From: Syntrophobacteraceae bacterium
GTDB taxonomy: Bacteria; Desulfobacterota; Syntrophobacteria; Syntrophobacterales; Syntrophobacteraceae
Length of the DNA: 64,000 nt
Direction of reading: 5' to 3'
Assembly (NCBI GenBank): GCA_031292215.1
Contig: JARLHO010000061.1
Coordinates: 20,596-84,595, forward strand
The notes below the pieces were generated by a model. It had not been told where the DNA came from. It did not search any database and saw only the letters and a list, made by a program, of their open reading frames with translations. The position numbers and the translations under genes were made by a program. Positions 17,650-26,555 of this stretch are shown here, one piece after another. How positions within the stretch are numbered: the first letter of the stretch is position 1; each line of letters opens with the position of its first letter.

Positions 17650-19239
17650 ATGAACTCTCATGAAAAACTGGGCCTGATGAAAACGCTTGCAATGCTCCTC
17701 AATGGTTTGGAACTTATCGGTCCCGCCCGCGGGCCGGGTGTTCGCATATCCGGGGTGTGCTATGACAGCAGGCTTGCGCAAAAAGATAGCCTGTTTGTCT
17801 GCGTTCCGGGGACCCGCACCGACGGGCGCCATTTTGTCCGGGACGCGATGGCGCGAGGCGCGGTTGCGATCATTGCCCAAACGGAAATGGATCTGGGCCC
17901 CGAGACCGGCTTTGCGCGTGTTCCAAACTCCCGGGCGGCCCTGGCAGCCATAGCGGCCAATTTCTTCGACCGACCCGCCTCGAAGCTAAAGCTCATTGGA
18001 ATAACGGGAACCAACGGCAAGACCACGACCTCTCTTTTGCTCGAAAGCATCCTGCGCCGCGCCGGTCTAAATCCCGGAGTCCTTGGCACTCTCGCCTACA
18101 GGTGGGCGGGTCATGAAATTCCCGCCCCCATGACCACGCCGGAGTCCCTCGACCTCCAGGGACTTTTTTACCGGATGGTAAAAGACCAGGTCTCTCACGT
18201 CGTAATGGAGGTCTCCTCTCACGCGCTGGCCCTTGAAAGAATAGCCGGATGCGAGTTTACAACCGGTGTTTTCACCAACCTGTCTCAGGACCACCTCGAT
18301 TTTCATGCGACCATGGAGGATTATTTCGCCGCCAAAAAACGCCTTTTTTTAAACTACCTTACGTCGCGCTCTTCGGCGGCGGTAATAAACGTCGATGACG
18401 AATACGGCGCGAGATTAATCGAAAACGGCGCATGCCGCGCGGAAAGGCTCATCGGTTACTCGGCGGGACCCGGCGCACCCGATCACCATGCCCAAACCGT
18501 TTTTGCGCAAAATCCCGTATTCAGCCCCTTTGGCATCACCGCCACAGTCCATGCGCCCGGGGGGCCTCTTGCCATCGAATCCGCGCTCATGGGCAAACTC
18601 AACCTCTACAACATCCTGGCGGCCATTTCCGCCGCGGTCTCGCTCGACATTGCCCCGGGGGCCATCGAGGAAGGCATCCGCAACCTTTCTCGCGTGGACG
18701 GGCGCCTCGAGCGCGTAGAGATCCCCGAGCGCTGCGGTTTTCAGGTGGTTGTCGATTACGCGCACACCCCCGACGGGCTGCAAAAGGCGCTGGCCTGCAT
18801 TCGGGAAATGACTCAAAAAAGGCTCATCGCGGTCTTTGGCTGCGGGGGAGACCGCGACAGGAAAAAACGGCCGATCATGGGAGAGGTGGCGGCAAGGCTT
18901 GCCGACATAGTGATCCTTACCAGCGATAATCCCAGGTCCGAGCCCCCGGAGGATATCCTCGATCAAATCGAAGAAGGGGTGAAAAGATCCTCTATCCCTT
19001 TTTTGGCCCCTCCTGAGCTGGCCCTGGCCTCGAAGGGCTGTATTCGAAAATCCGACAGGCGCGAGGCGATCGAGCTCGCTGTTTCCATCGCTTCGCCGGG
19101 GGACATGATTTTTATAGGCGGCAAGGGCCACGAGACCTACCAGATAATCGGCGAAACGAGACACTCCTTTGACGACCGGCTGGTTGTGGAGGACTGCCTG
19201 AAAGAGTGGAACGCGCCCAGTCCCGTGAGGAGCATATGA
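17650..19239 (+). CDS. murE: UDP-MurNAc-tripeptide synthetase MurE (meso-DAP type)
   Basis: Mur ligase adding meso-diaminopimelate to UDP-MurNAc-L-Ala-D-Glu. The ATP loop is GITGTNGKTTTS, the carbamoyl-Lys/His region follows, and the DNPRSEPP motif marks DAP specificity. The ATG at 17650 lies two bases past the ftsI stop but has no ribosome site, since the upstream bases belong to a repeat; an ATG at 17677 (MKTLAML) would match the usual MurE length better. Four-base overlap with murF. Confidence 0.95.
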   Translation: MNSHEKLGLMKTLAMLLNGLELIGPARGPGVRISGVCYDSRLAQKDSLFVCVPGTRTDGRHFVRDAMARGAVAIIAQTEMDLGPETGFARVPNSRAALAAIAANFFDRPASKLKLIGITGTNGKTTTSLLLESILRRAGLNPGVLGTLAYRWAGHEIPAPMTTPESLDLQGLFYRMVKDQVSHVVMEVSSHALALERIAGCEFTTGVFTNLSQDHLDFHATMEDYFAAKKRLFLNYLTSRSSAAVINVDDEYGARLIENGACRAERLIGYSAGPGAPDHHAQTVFAQNPVFSPFGITATVHAPGGPLAIESALMGKLNLYNILAAISAAVSLDIAPGAIEEGIRNLSRVDGRLERVEIPERCGFQVVVDYAHTPDGLQKALACIREMTQKRLIAVFGCGGDRDRKKRPIMGEVAARLADIVILTSDNPRSEPPEDILDQIEEGVKRSSIPFLAPPELALASKGCIRKSDRREAIELAVSIASPGDMIFIGGKGHETYQIIGETRHSFDDRLVVEDCLKEWNAPSPVRSI

Positions 19240-20633
19240 TCGAAACCGCAACGGATTTGGCCGGGGATGCCGGCGGCAGGGTCCTCTCGGGAGACCCGGG
19301 GGCCGCGATCGGGGCGGTTTGCACCGATACCCGCCGCATTGAACCCGGAGACTGCTTCGTTGCGCTTTGCGGGGACCGCGACGGCCACGACTTCGTCCTG
19401 GAAGCTGTAAAAAAAGGGGCGGGGGCTGTGATCGTATCCCGGGACATCGTCCTTCCTCCAGGAGCCGCAGCCGCCGTAATCAAGGTGGGCGACACCCTGT
19501 TCGCCCTGGGCGAGCTTGCAAGGCGGCGCCGCGGAAGGTTCGACATCCCGGTGATCGCGGTTTCGGGCAGCAACGGCAAGACCAGCACCAAGGAGATGGC
19601 GGCCGCTGTTTTGGGCCGAAGCCGCAAAGTGCTAAAGAACACGGGGAATTTCAATAATCTCATTGGCCTTCCCCTTACGCTTCTTGGCTTGAACGCAGAA
19701 CACGGGGCGGCCGTAGTCGAAATGGGGATAAACGTTTCCGGAGAAATGGAGCGGCTGGCCCAAATCGGCTCGCCCACCATAGCGGTCATTACCAATATTC
19801 ATTCGGCGCACCTGGAAGGGCTCGGGTCGACGGGTCGCATCCTGGAGGAAAAGGGAAAGCTCTGGGAAGCGCTGGGGCCAAACGGAGTTGCGGTGGTAAA
19901 CCTTGACGACCCGCGGCTCTCGCGGTTTGCCGAGCGAATCGCAGCCCGAAAAATCACCTTCTCCAGCCAAAATTGCGCGGCCGATGTTTGGATTTGCTCG
20001 CCGATCGAAGTCCTGGAAGGAAAGACCAGCTTCCGGATACATGGCGCGGGGGCTGAGATAGCTGTGAGCCTCCCGGTCATGGGCGCCCACTACGCCCAAA
20101 ACGCGCTGGCGGCAACCGCTGCAGCCCTTAGCGCCGGAGCCGGGGCAGAAGAGGTGGGCGAAGGCCTTGCCGCCGTTTCGCAGGTCGCACAGCGGATGCG
20201 CTGCGTAAGACTAAAAGAGGGGAGCGTCCTGGTAGACGATACCTACAACGCCAATCCGGCCTCCATGATCGCAGCCCTCGAAGCGGTTAGAGCCGCCAGC
20301 GCGGGTAGTCCCTTCGTGGCTATCCTGGGCGAGATGTTTGAGCTGGGCCCTGAGAGCCCTCTTCTCCATTTCGAAGTGGGGAAAGCCTTCGGGACGGCAA
20401 AACCCGCCCGGTTGATCGCCTTGGGGGCCCTGGGCCTGGAGTTGCTAAGAGGCGCGCAGGAGGCAGGACTTGCTAAAACGCTTTGCTTTCATGCTAAAGA
20501 TCACGCGGAGGCCGCCGATTACGTAAACCGGTTTGCCCCCGCCGGGGCGTGGATTCTGGTCAAAGGCTCCCGTGGAATGACTATGGAAAAGGTCGTCCAA
20601 AAGATTACGGATGACCGGGGACTGAGCAATTGA
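19236..20633 (+). CDS. murF: UDP-MurNAc-tripeptide--D-Ala-D-Ala ligase MurF
   Basis: 465 residues with the Mur ligase ATP loop SGSNGKTSTKEM, the substrate region GNFNNLIGLPLTLL, and DDTYNANPASMIAALEA typical of MurF. It completes the cytoplasmic pentapeptide. The ATG overlaps the murE stop (ATGA), showing translational coupling. It is followed directly by murD, where mraY would normally lie between the two genes. Confidence 0.95.
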   Translation: MIETATDLAGDAGGRVLSGDPGAAIGAVCTDTRRIEPGDCFVALCGDRDGHDFVLEAVKKGAGAVIVSRDIVLPPGAAAAVIKVGDTLFALGELARRRRGRFDIPVIAVSGSNGKTSTKEMAAAVLGRSRKVLKNTGNFNNLIGLPLTLLGLNAEHGAAVVEMGINVSGEMERLAQIGSPTIAVITNIHSAHLEGLGSTGRILEEKGKLWEALGPNGVAVVNLDDPRLSRFAERIAARKITFSSQNCAADVWICSPIEVLEGKTSFRIHGAGAEIAVSLPVMGAHYAQNALAATAAALSAGAGAEEVGEGLAAVSQVAQRMRCVRLKEGSVLVDDTYNANPASMIAALEAVRAASAGSPFVAILGEMFELGPESPLLHFEVGKAFGTAKPARLIALGALGLELLRGAQEAGLAKTLCFHAKDHAEAADYVNRFAPAGAWILVKGSRGMTMEKVVQKITDDRGLSN

Positions 20634-21985
20634 GGCAAAAGGGTCGCAAAAAACATCTGGTCGTAGGCCTTGGCGCTTCGGGACGCGCGGTCTGCGAGTT
20701 GCTCCTTAGCCAGGGAGCTCGAGTCTGTGCGACCGATCTGCGCGCAATGTCCGAATTTAACGGGGCACTTGATTCCATCGAAAAGGCCGGCGCCGTCCTG
20801 CGCCTTGGCGGCCACAGCCTGGAGGATTTCCTGGGCGCCGAGACCATAATCGTTAGCCCCGGCATCGCCCTGGATATCGCACCGCTTGCCGAAGCGAGAA
20901 GCCAAGGGATAGAGATCGCCGGCGAACTCGAGTGGGCCTCCCGCCAGGTGAGCCTGCCAACCGTTGCGGTAACCGGCACCAACGGGAAAACGACCACGAC
21001 AGCCCTTATAGGCGAAATCGTAAAGCAGGCCGGAAGGCGTCCTTTCGTTGGCGGAAATATCGGCACGCCCCTTAGCCGCTGGATACTTTCCAAAGAGCCC
21101 GCAGACATCCTGGTGCTCGAACTTAGCAGCTTCCAACTCGATACCGCTTCCACCTTCCGCCCGGACGTCGGGGTATTGCTAAACATAACGGAAGATCACC
21201 TGGACCGCTACCAAAGCTTTGAGGCCTACGCCGATTCCAAACTCTCGATTTTTAGAAGGCAAAACAGCGCGGATTTTGCGCTCATAAATGGCGACGATCC
21301 GGTTTGCAGAAGGCGTGCGGGGGAAATCCCGGGAAGGCGCCTTTCCTTTGCCGGATCTTGCGGGAGCGCTCATGCTTCGATTTGCGGCGGCGCCGTAAGG
21401 CTTTCCGTCCCGGGCAAAGACACAGTTGAGATAAGCCTTGAGAAAACCCGCCTCCAGGGCGCGCACAACCGCGAAAACATCATGGCCGCCTGCCTTGCCG
21501 CCCTGTGCCTGGATATCGGCGCTGCGGCCATGCAGGCCGGCGTTGACGCCTTCCCGGGGTTTTCCCACCGGGTCGAATGGGTCCGCAACTGGAAGGGAAT
21601 CGATTTCTACGACGACTCGAAGGCGACAAATGTCGGCGCGGTCGTAAAGGCTCTGGAAGGGTTCGAGCGGCCCGTTTTGCTGCTTCTTGGCGGACGGGAT
21701 AAGCTGGGGGCCTACGAACCTCTCCTTGCCCCTCTGGCCGCCCGGGGAAAAGGCGTTTTCGCCTTCGGGGAGGCCGGGCCCAAAATTTACGAACTGCTGC
21801 GCGGAAAAGTCCCCGCGGGCCTTTATCCGGATCTGGCGGCGGCTTTTTGCCAAGCGCTCCGAAGCGCTGCGCCAGGAGATGTCGTATTGCTCTCTCCAGC
21901 CTGCGCCTCCTTTGATCAGTATCCAAGCTACGCGCGCAGGGGCGACCATTTTAAAGAGCTGATCGCCGGGTTAAACGATTTTTAA
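20630..21985 (+). CDS. murD: UDP-MurNAc-L-Ala--D-Glu ligase MurD
   Basis: 451 residues: N-terminal Rossmann segment VVGLGASGRAVCELL, ATP loop AVTGTNGKTTTTALIG, and FYDDSKATNVGAVVKALEGF near the C-terminal domain. It adds D-glutamate to UDP-MurNAc-L-Ala. The start is a TTG that overlaps the murF TGA by four bases, leaving no room for mraY. Confidence 0.94.
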   Translation: MRQKGRKKHLVVGLGASGRAVCELLLSQGARVCATDLRAMSEFNGALDSIEKAGAVLRLGGHSLEDFLGAETIIVSPGIALDIAPLAEARSQGIEIAGELEWASRQVSLPTVAVTGTNGKTTTTALIGEIVKQAGRRPFVGGNIGTPLSRWILSKEPADILVLELSSFQLDTASTFRPDVGVLLNITEDHLDRYQSFEAYADSKLSIFRRQNSADFALINGDDPVCRRRAGEIPGRRLSFAGSCGSAHASICGGAVRLSVPGKDTVEISLEKTRLQGAHNRENIMAACLAALCLDIGAAAMQAGVDAFPGFSHRVEWVRNWKGIDFYDDSKATNVGAVVKALEGFERPVLLLLGGRDKLGAYEPLLAPLAARGKGVFAFGEAGPKIYELLRGKVPAGLYPDLAAAFCQALRSAAPGDVVLLSPACASFDQYPSYARRGDHFKELIAGLNDF

Positions 21986-21998
21986 ACAGGGGAACACA

Positions 21999-23180
21999 TT
22001 GTCTAGAACGACCTCCGATATGCCTCCGGTTGCAGCGGAGCACTCAAGGGAAAGACTCCGCCTCCACTGGAAGCCGCTTCCCCTGCAGGTGCAACTGTGG
22101 GTCGAGGTGTCCCTTTTGATCGCTTTCGGTTTGATAATGGTCTACAGCTCCAGCTCGATTCCCGCGTTTAAAAGGTACTCGGACTCGAGCTACTTTCTTA
22201 AACGACATCTTATTTCCATCGTGCTGGGGTTCGCGATCATGTTCTGTGTGAGCCGCATCCCCTACCGCTCTTTTAAGAAATACTCCGGCCCCCTGATGGT
22301 TGGCATGCTCGGGATGCTCGTCCTGGTCCTTATCCCCGGCATCGGCGCCAAGATCAACAATGCCCGGCGCTGGGTAAGAGTTGGCCCGCTGCACATCCAG
22401 CCCGCCGAATACGCCAAGGTGGTTTGGGTCTTATTCCTCAGCTCCGCCCTGGTAAGAAAGCAGGACCGCATCAAGCAGCCGAGGGTAAGCTTTTGGCCCT
22501 ACCTGCTTCTTTGCGGCCTTTTCTGCGCGCTTTTGCTAAAGGAGCCCGATTTTGGCTCCGTGTTCATGTTCGTTCTTCTCATGGTCGTTATGATGGCCGT
22601 AACCGGGGTGCCGTTTCGCTGCTTTTTTCTCATGGCCCCTTTTGCCTCGCTGGCTTTCTACAGGATGGTCTTTCTCGTCCCGTATCGCCGCAGCCGCTGG
22701 GAGGCATTTTTAAACCCCTGGGTCGATCCCCTCTATTCGGGGTATCAGCTCATTCAGGGATGGATAGCGGTTGGCTCGGGAGGATTTTTTGGAAAGGGGC
22801 TGGGCGCCGGACAGCAAAAACTGCTCTACCTGCCCGAGTCCTACACGGATTTCATTTTGGCTGTAATCGGAGAGGAACTGGGCTTTCTTGGCATTTTGCT
22901 GACCTGTGTGCTTTTCCTCTTTCTGTTCCTTACCGGACTTGAAATCTCCAAGGAAGCCCCCGATTATTTCGGAAGCACGCTCGCAATGGGCCTGACCATG
23001 CTCATCTCGCTCGAAGCCCTGCTAAACATGGCGGTCGTGCTGGGGCTGGTGCCCACCAAGGGAACCGCCCTACCGTTTATTTCCTACGGGGGCAGTGCGT
23101 TTGTCGCAAATTGCGCCGTTGTCGGGATGCTCCTTAGCATTGCCGGAAGCTGTGAAAAAAAGACGGATAATTTTGACTAG
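21999..23180 (+). CDS. ftsW: SEDS peptidoglycan glycosyltransferase FtsW
   Basis: 393-residue polytopic protein of the SEDS family: YSSSSIPAF near the first helix, RRWVRVGPLHIQPAEYAKV (the conserved loop after helix 4), YQLIQGWIAVGSGGFFGKGLG and LPFISYGGSAFVANC. FtsW polymerises lipid II together with FtsI. TTG start preceded by AGGGGAA. It is followed 29 bases later by murC; the murG gene that usually lies between them is absent. Confidence 0.94.
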   Translation: MSRTTSDMPPVAAEHSRERLRLHWKPLPLQVQLWVEVSLLIAFGLIMVYSSSSIPAFKRYSDSSYFLKRHLISIVLGFAIMFCVSRIPYRSFKKYSGPLMVGMLGMLVLVLIPGIGAKINNARRWVRVGPLHIQPAEYAKVVWVLFLSSALVRKQDRIKQPRVSFWPYLLLCGLFCALLLKEPDFGSVFMFVLLMVVMMAVTGVPFRCFFLMAPFASLAFYRMVFLVPYRRSRWEAFLNPWVDPLYSGYQLIQGWIAVGSGGFFGKGLGAGQQKLLYLPESYTDFILAVIGEELGFLGILLTCVLFLFLFLTGLEISKEAPDYFGSTLAMGLTMLISLEALLNMAVVLGLVPTKGTALPFISYGGSAFVANCAVVGMLLSIAGSCEKKTDNFD

Positions 23181-23209
23181 CAAAAGCTTTTGAAAGTAAC
23201 GAAAAGATC

Positions 23210-24595
23210 ATGTTCAAACGTTATCAACATATTCATTTCATCGGAATCGGCGGGATTGGCATGAGCGGGATAGCCGAACTGCTCGTAAACCTGGGCTACA
23301 AGGTCAGCGGGTCGGACCAGAAGATGTCGGATTTGACCAAAAGGCTAGAAGCCCTGGGCGCGCTCATTTATTCGGGCCATGACGGGGCAAACCTTGCGGG
23401 CGCCGATGTGGTCGTGGCCTCTTCGGCCATTTCCGAAGAAAATCCCGAACTCCAGGCGGCCCGAAGGCTTCCCAAGGTCCCCGTTATCCGCCGCGCGGAG
23501 ATGCTCGCCGAACTGATGCGCCTTAAGTACTCGGTGCTGGTCGCCGGGGCCCACGGCAAGACCACGACCACCTCGATGGTCTCAACGGTGCTTGCCCGCG
23601 GGGGCCTCGACCCGACGGTGGTAATCGGGGGAAAATTAAACGCCTGGGGCGCCAACGCAAGACTCGGAACCGGGGAGTTCATGGTCGCCGAAGCCGATGA
23701 GAGCGACGGCACCTTCCTGCTGCTGCCCCCAACGATCGCCGTTGTGACAAACATCGACCGCGAACACCTCGACTTCTACCGCGACATCGACCACATACGG
23801 GAGACCTTCCTCCAGTTCATAAATAAAGTCCCCTTTTACGGGCAGGCCATTTTGTGTCTTGAAGACGAAAACATCCAGGCGATTTTGCCGCGAGTCGAAA
23901 AACGATTTGCGACCTACGGCTTTTCCTCCCAGGCCGATTTCCAGGCGAGGCAGGTAACAACCTGCGGTCTTTGCAGCACCTTCCGGGTATTTCACGACTC
24001 GCAGGAATGGGGCGAGGTGGAAATTCAAATTCCCGGCCGCCACAATGTGCTAAATGCCCTGGCGGCGGTGGCTGTGGCCCATGAGCTCGAAATTCCCTGG
24101 CCGGCCGTCCAGGCGGGTCTACGCGATATGACCGGCGTCCAGCGCAGGTTCCAGATAAAGGGGGAAGCAGGCTCCGTTCTGGTTCTCGACGACTACGGCC
24201 ATCACCCGACCGAAATCAGGGCCGTCCTCGAAGCCCTGGAAGGCTGCTATCCCGATCGCCGGCGCATAATCGCCTTTCAGCCGCACCGCTACAGCCGCAC
24301 CAAAGCCCTGCTCGAACAATTCGCCAGGTGCTTTTATCACTGCGACGTTTTGCTGATATCCGAAATATATCCGGCGAGCGAAAAGCCCATACCGGGCATA
24401 ACCGGCCAAAGGCTCGCCGAGGAAATAGCCGCCCACGGCCACCACGAACTCCATTTTTGCCCGACCTTGGACGATATGGGCGAAAAGCTCCGCGAAATGG
24501 TAAGACCCGGAGACGTGGTGATGACCCTTGGGGCCGGAAACATTGTGCAGGTTGGCGAGGCTCTTCTGGAAAGCCTTGGGGCCATCGCGAGGTAA
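23210..24595 (+). CDS. murC: UDP-MurNAc--L-Ala ligase MurC
   Basis: 461 residues beginning with HIHFIGIGGIGMSGIAELL, ATP loop VAGAHGKTTTTSMVS, and the C-terminal signature DDYGHHPTEIRAVLEAL plus FQPHRYSRT. It adds L-alanine to UDP-MurNAc, the first amino acid of the stem. All family hallmarks are intact. Confidence 0.96.
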   Translation: MFKRYQHIHFIGIGGIGMSGIAELLVNLGYKVSGSDQKMSDLTKRLEALGALIYSGHDGANLAGADVVVASSAISEENPELQAARRLPKVPVIRRAEMLAELMRLKYSVLVAGAHGKTTTTSMVSTVLARGGLDPTVVIGGKLNAWGANARLGTGEFMVAEADESDGTFLLLPPTIAVVTNIDREHLDFYRDIDHIRETFLQFINKVPFYGQAILCLEDENIQAILPRVEKRFATYGFSSQADFQARQVTTCGLCSTFRVFHDSQEWGEVEIQIPGRHNVLNALAAVAVAHELEIPWPAVQAGLRDMTGVQRRFQIKGEAGSVLVLDDYGHHPTEIRAVLEALEGCYPDRRRIIAFQPHRYSRTKALLEQFARCFYHCDVLLISEIYPASEKPIPGITGQRLAEEIAAHGHHELHFCPTLDDMGEKLREMVRPGDVVMTLGAGNIVQVGEALLESLGAIAR

Positions 24596-24663
24596 ATAGC
24601 GCTGTACCCGTGCTTATCCGCTTCGGGTGAGCGGGAGATCGATTGGTTGGATGGAAATCTTGT

Positions 24664-25605
24664 ATGAACTCGACGCTTAGCACTCTTGAAGCCATTGCGG
24701 ATGTCGAAATCCTAAGGGGTGAGCCGCTTTCGCGCCACACGACCTTCCGGGTGGGAGGGCCTGTGCGGATGGTTGCCCGTCCGCGAAGCGAGAGGGCGCT
24801 TTTCGCCTTTTTAAACGCCGCAAAAGAGCTGGGTGTCCCGTTCATCGTTTTGGGCGAGGGAAGCAATGTCCTTGCCCCCGACGGCCCCTGGGACATGGTG
24901 GTCGTACAGCTCCACCTGGCCTTGAGCGAACTGGTGGTCGGCAGCCCGACCCCGCAGGGCGGAAAAATTCTCTACGCCGGCGCGGGCGCAAGGCTTGCCG
25001 ACCTCATACGGTTTTGTATCAAAGAGGGCCTCGAAGGGCTCGAGCCCCTTGCCGGGGCGCCGGCAACCGTTGGCGGAGCGCTCTTTATGAACGCTTCGAC
25101 CTCTTTGGGAGCTATCTCGGACCCGCTCGCAACCATCGACCTGCTGGGCCCCGACGGCCAAAAACGATCGGTTGGCAGGGGCGAGCTAAACCCGGGCTAC
25201 CGCACGATGGGGATTTCGAAAAACTCCCTGATCCTTGGCGCCGGCTTCCACCTCCGGCCGTGCGAAACCACCGTGTTACAGGAACGGGTGGAAGCGATAC
25301 TTAAAAGACGCCGGCAATCCCAGCCCCTGCGCTACCCTTCGGCCGGATCGGTTTTTAAAAACCCCGAGGGGCGATTTGCCGGGGAGCTCATAGAAAAGGC
25401 CGGCCTCAAAGGCTTTCGAATAGGCGATGCCCAGATTTCGCAAAAACATGCCAACTGGATCGTCAATCGCGGCAAGGCCACGGCCAAAGAGATCCTTGAG
25501 CTGATAGAGAAGACGGAAAATGAAGTGTACGGAACTTTTGGCGTGCGTTTGGAGCGAGAAATTCGTATACTGGACAGACTATATAGAAACCCGGCCCTAT
25601 GCTAA
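24664..25605 (+). CDS. murB: UDP-N-acetylenolpyruvoylglucosamine reductase MurB
   Basis: About 313 residues. FAD-binding half with RHTTFRVGGPVRMVARP and GEGSNVLAPD, then GAPATVGGALFMNAS, the catalytic-serine region YPSAGSVFKNPEG, and a C-terminal active-site Glu region (GVRLEREIRIL). It reduces enolpyruvyl-UDP-GlcNAc to UDP-MurNAc. The ATG at 24664 gives MNSTLST; a TTG at 24643 is an alternative. The stop overlaps the ftsQ ATG (ATGCTAA). Confidence 0.93.
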   Translation: MNSTLSTLEAIADVEILRGEPLSRHTTFRVGGPVRMVARPRSERALFAFLNAAKELGVPFIVLGEGSNVLAPDGPWDMVVVQLHLALSELVVGSPTPQGGKILYAGAGARLADLIRFCIKEGLEGLEPLAGAPATVGGALFMNASTSLGAISDPLATIDLLGPDGQKRSVGRGELNPGYRTMGISKNSLILGAGFHLRPCETTVLQERVEAILKRRRQSQPLRYPSAGSVFKNPEGRFAGELIEKAGLKGFRIGDAQISQKHANWIVNRGKATAKEILELIEKTENEVYGTFGVRLEREIRILDRLYRNPALC

Positions 25606-26462
25606 AATCCAGGAAATATAGAAGAAATAAGTATCAGGAGAGCACGCGGGACCGCTTCAAAGGCAACTTTCGCGTCTTTCGCGATTTCTTTATCCTTTTT
25701 ACCTGGTTTTGCTTTGTTGTGGCTCTTGGCGCCGGCCTCTCACGGCTCTATTACAGAATAGTCGACGGGCAATGGTTAAAACTTGAGCAAATAAGCATTG
25801 CCGGGATCAAAAGGCTAAACCGGACCCGGGTCCTTGACACAATGGGCCTAAAAAGAGGCCAGTGCGCCCTGGGCATCAATGTCGAACGGGTAGAGGCTCG
25901 CCTGGAGAGGCTGCCCGTAGTCGAAAAGGCTACCGTAAAGCTTGACTGGCGAGGGCGCGTGGCGGCGGAGATAGTCGAGCGAAAGCCCTTAGCCGTCGTT
26001 GCCTGCGAAGGGTGCAATATGCTGATGGACTCCGAAGGAGTTCTTTTCGCGCGGATAGACCCCGGGCAAAAGAACTCCCTGCCCCTTATGACAGGGCTTT
26101 GCGACCCGGGTGTAAAAACCGGCGACTCGGTATCCGCCGAGAGACTGCAACACGTAACGGAGCTGCTTTCGGCCATTGACGATTCCAAGAGTTGGCTGTC
26201 TGGTTCGGCCATTGACGAGTGCCGGTGGGGTAAAAATGGCTTTACGCTCATCATGGGCCAAAGGGCCATTCCGGTAAACTTTGGCAGGCAAGATTTTCAA
26301 AAGAAGCTGGCAAAGCTAAAAAACGTGATACGCACGCTGGATGACCGGGGGTGGGCCGATCTGGTGACCCGGATCGATCTTGATTATCCAGGCAGGGCAT
26401 ATTTGGATGGACAATTCCCTGTTCCCGCTACGGGGCAGGGGGCGGCAAAACGGCCGGGCTGA
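25599..26462 (+). CDS. ftsQ: cell division protein FtsQ
   Basis: 287 residues: a basic cytoplasmic tail, one membrane helix (FFILFTWFCFVVALGAGLS, residues 31-50), a POTRA domain (LEQISIAGIKRLNRTRVLDTMGLK...) and the FtsQ beta domain. It links FtsL/FtsB to the divisome in the periplasm. It overlaps murB by seven bases. It ends before a GGGAGCAGG repeat that separates it from ftsA. Confidence 0.88.
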   Translation: MLKSRKYRRNKYQESTRDRFKGNFRVFRDFFILFTWFCFVVALGAGLSRLYYRIVDGQWLKLEQISIAGIKRLNRTRVLDTMGLKRGQCALGINVERVEARLERLPVVEKATVKLDWRGRVAAEIVERKPLAVVACEGCNMLMDSEGVLFARIDPGQKNSLPLMTGLCDPGVKTGDSVSAERLQHVTELLSAIDDSKSWLSGSAIDECRWGKNGFTLIMGQRAIPVNFGRQDFQKKLAKLKNVIRTLDDRGWADLVTRIDLDYPGRAYLDGQFPVPATGQGAAKRPG

Positions 26463-26490
26463 TCGCATCTAAGAGGCGGGTGCGGAAAGG

Positions 26491-26538
26491 CCGGGAGCAG
26501 GTAGGAAACACCGCTTCCCGCTTCCCGCTTCCCGCTAC
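26491..26538. repeat. short GGGAGCAGG / CTTCCCGC repeat, copy 2
   Basis: Same element as at 17594-17640, with three CTTCCCGC octamers in tandem. It fills the gap between ftsQ and ftsA and can fold into a hairpin just upstream of the ftsA ribosome site. Confidence 0.6.
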
Positions 26539-26555
26539 ACTTGAAAGGTATCCCC

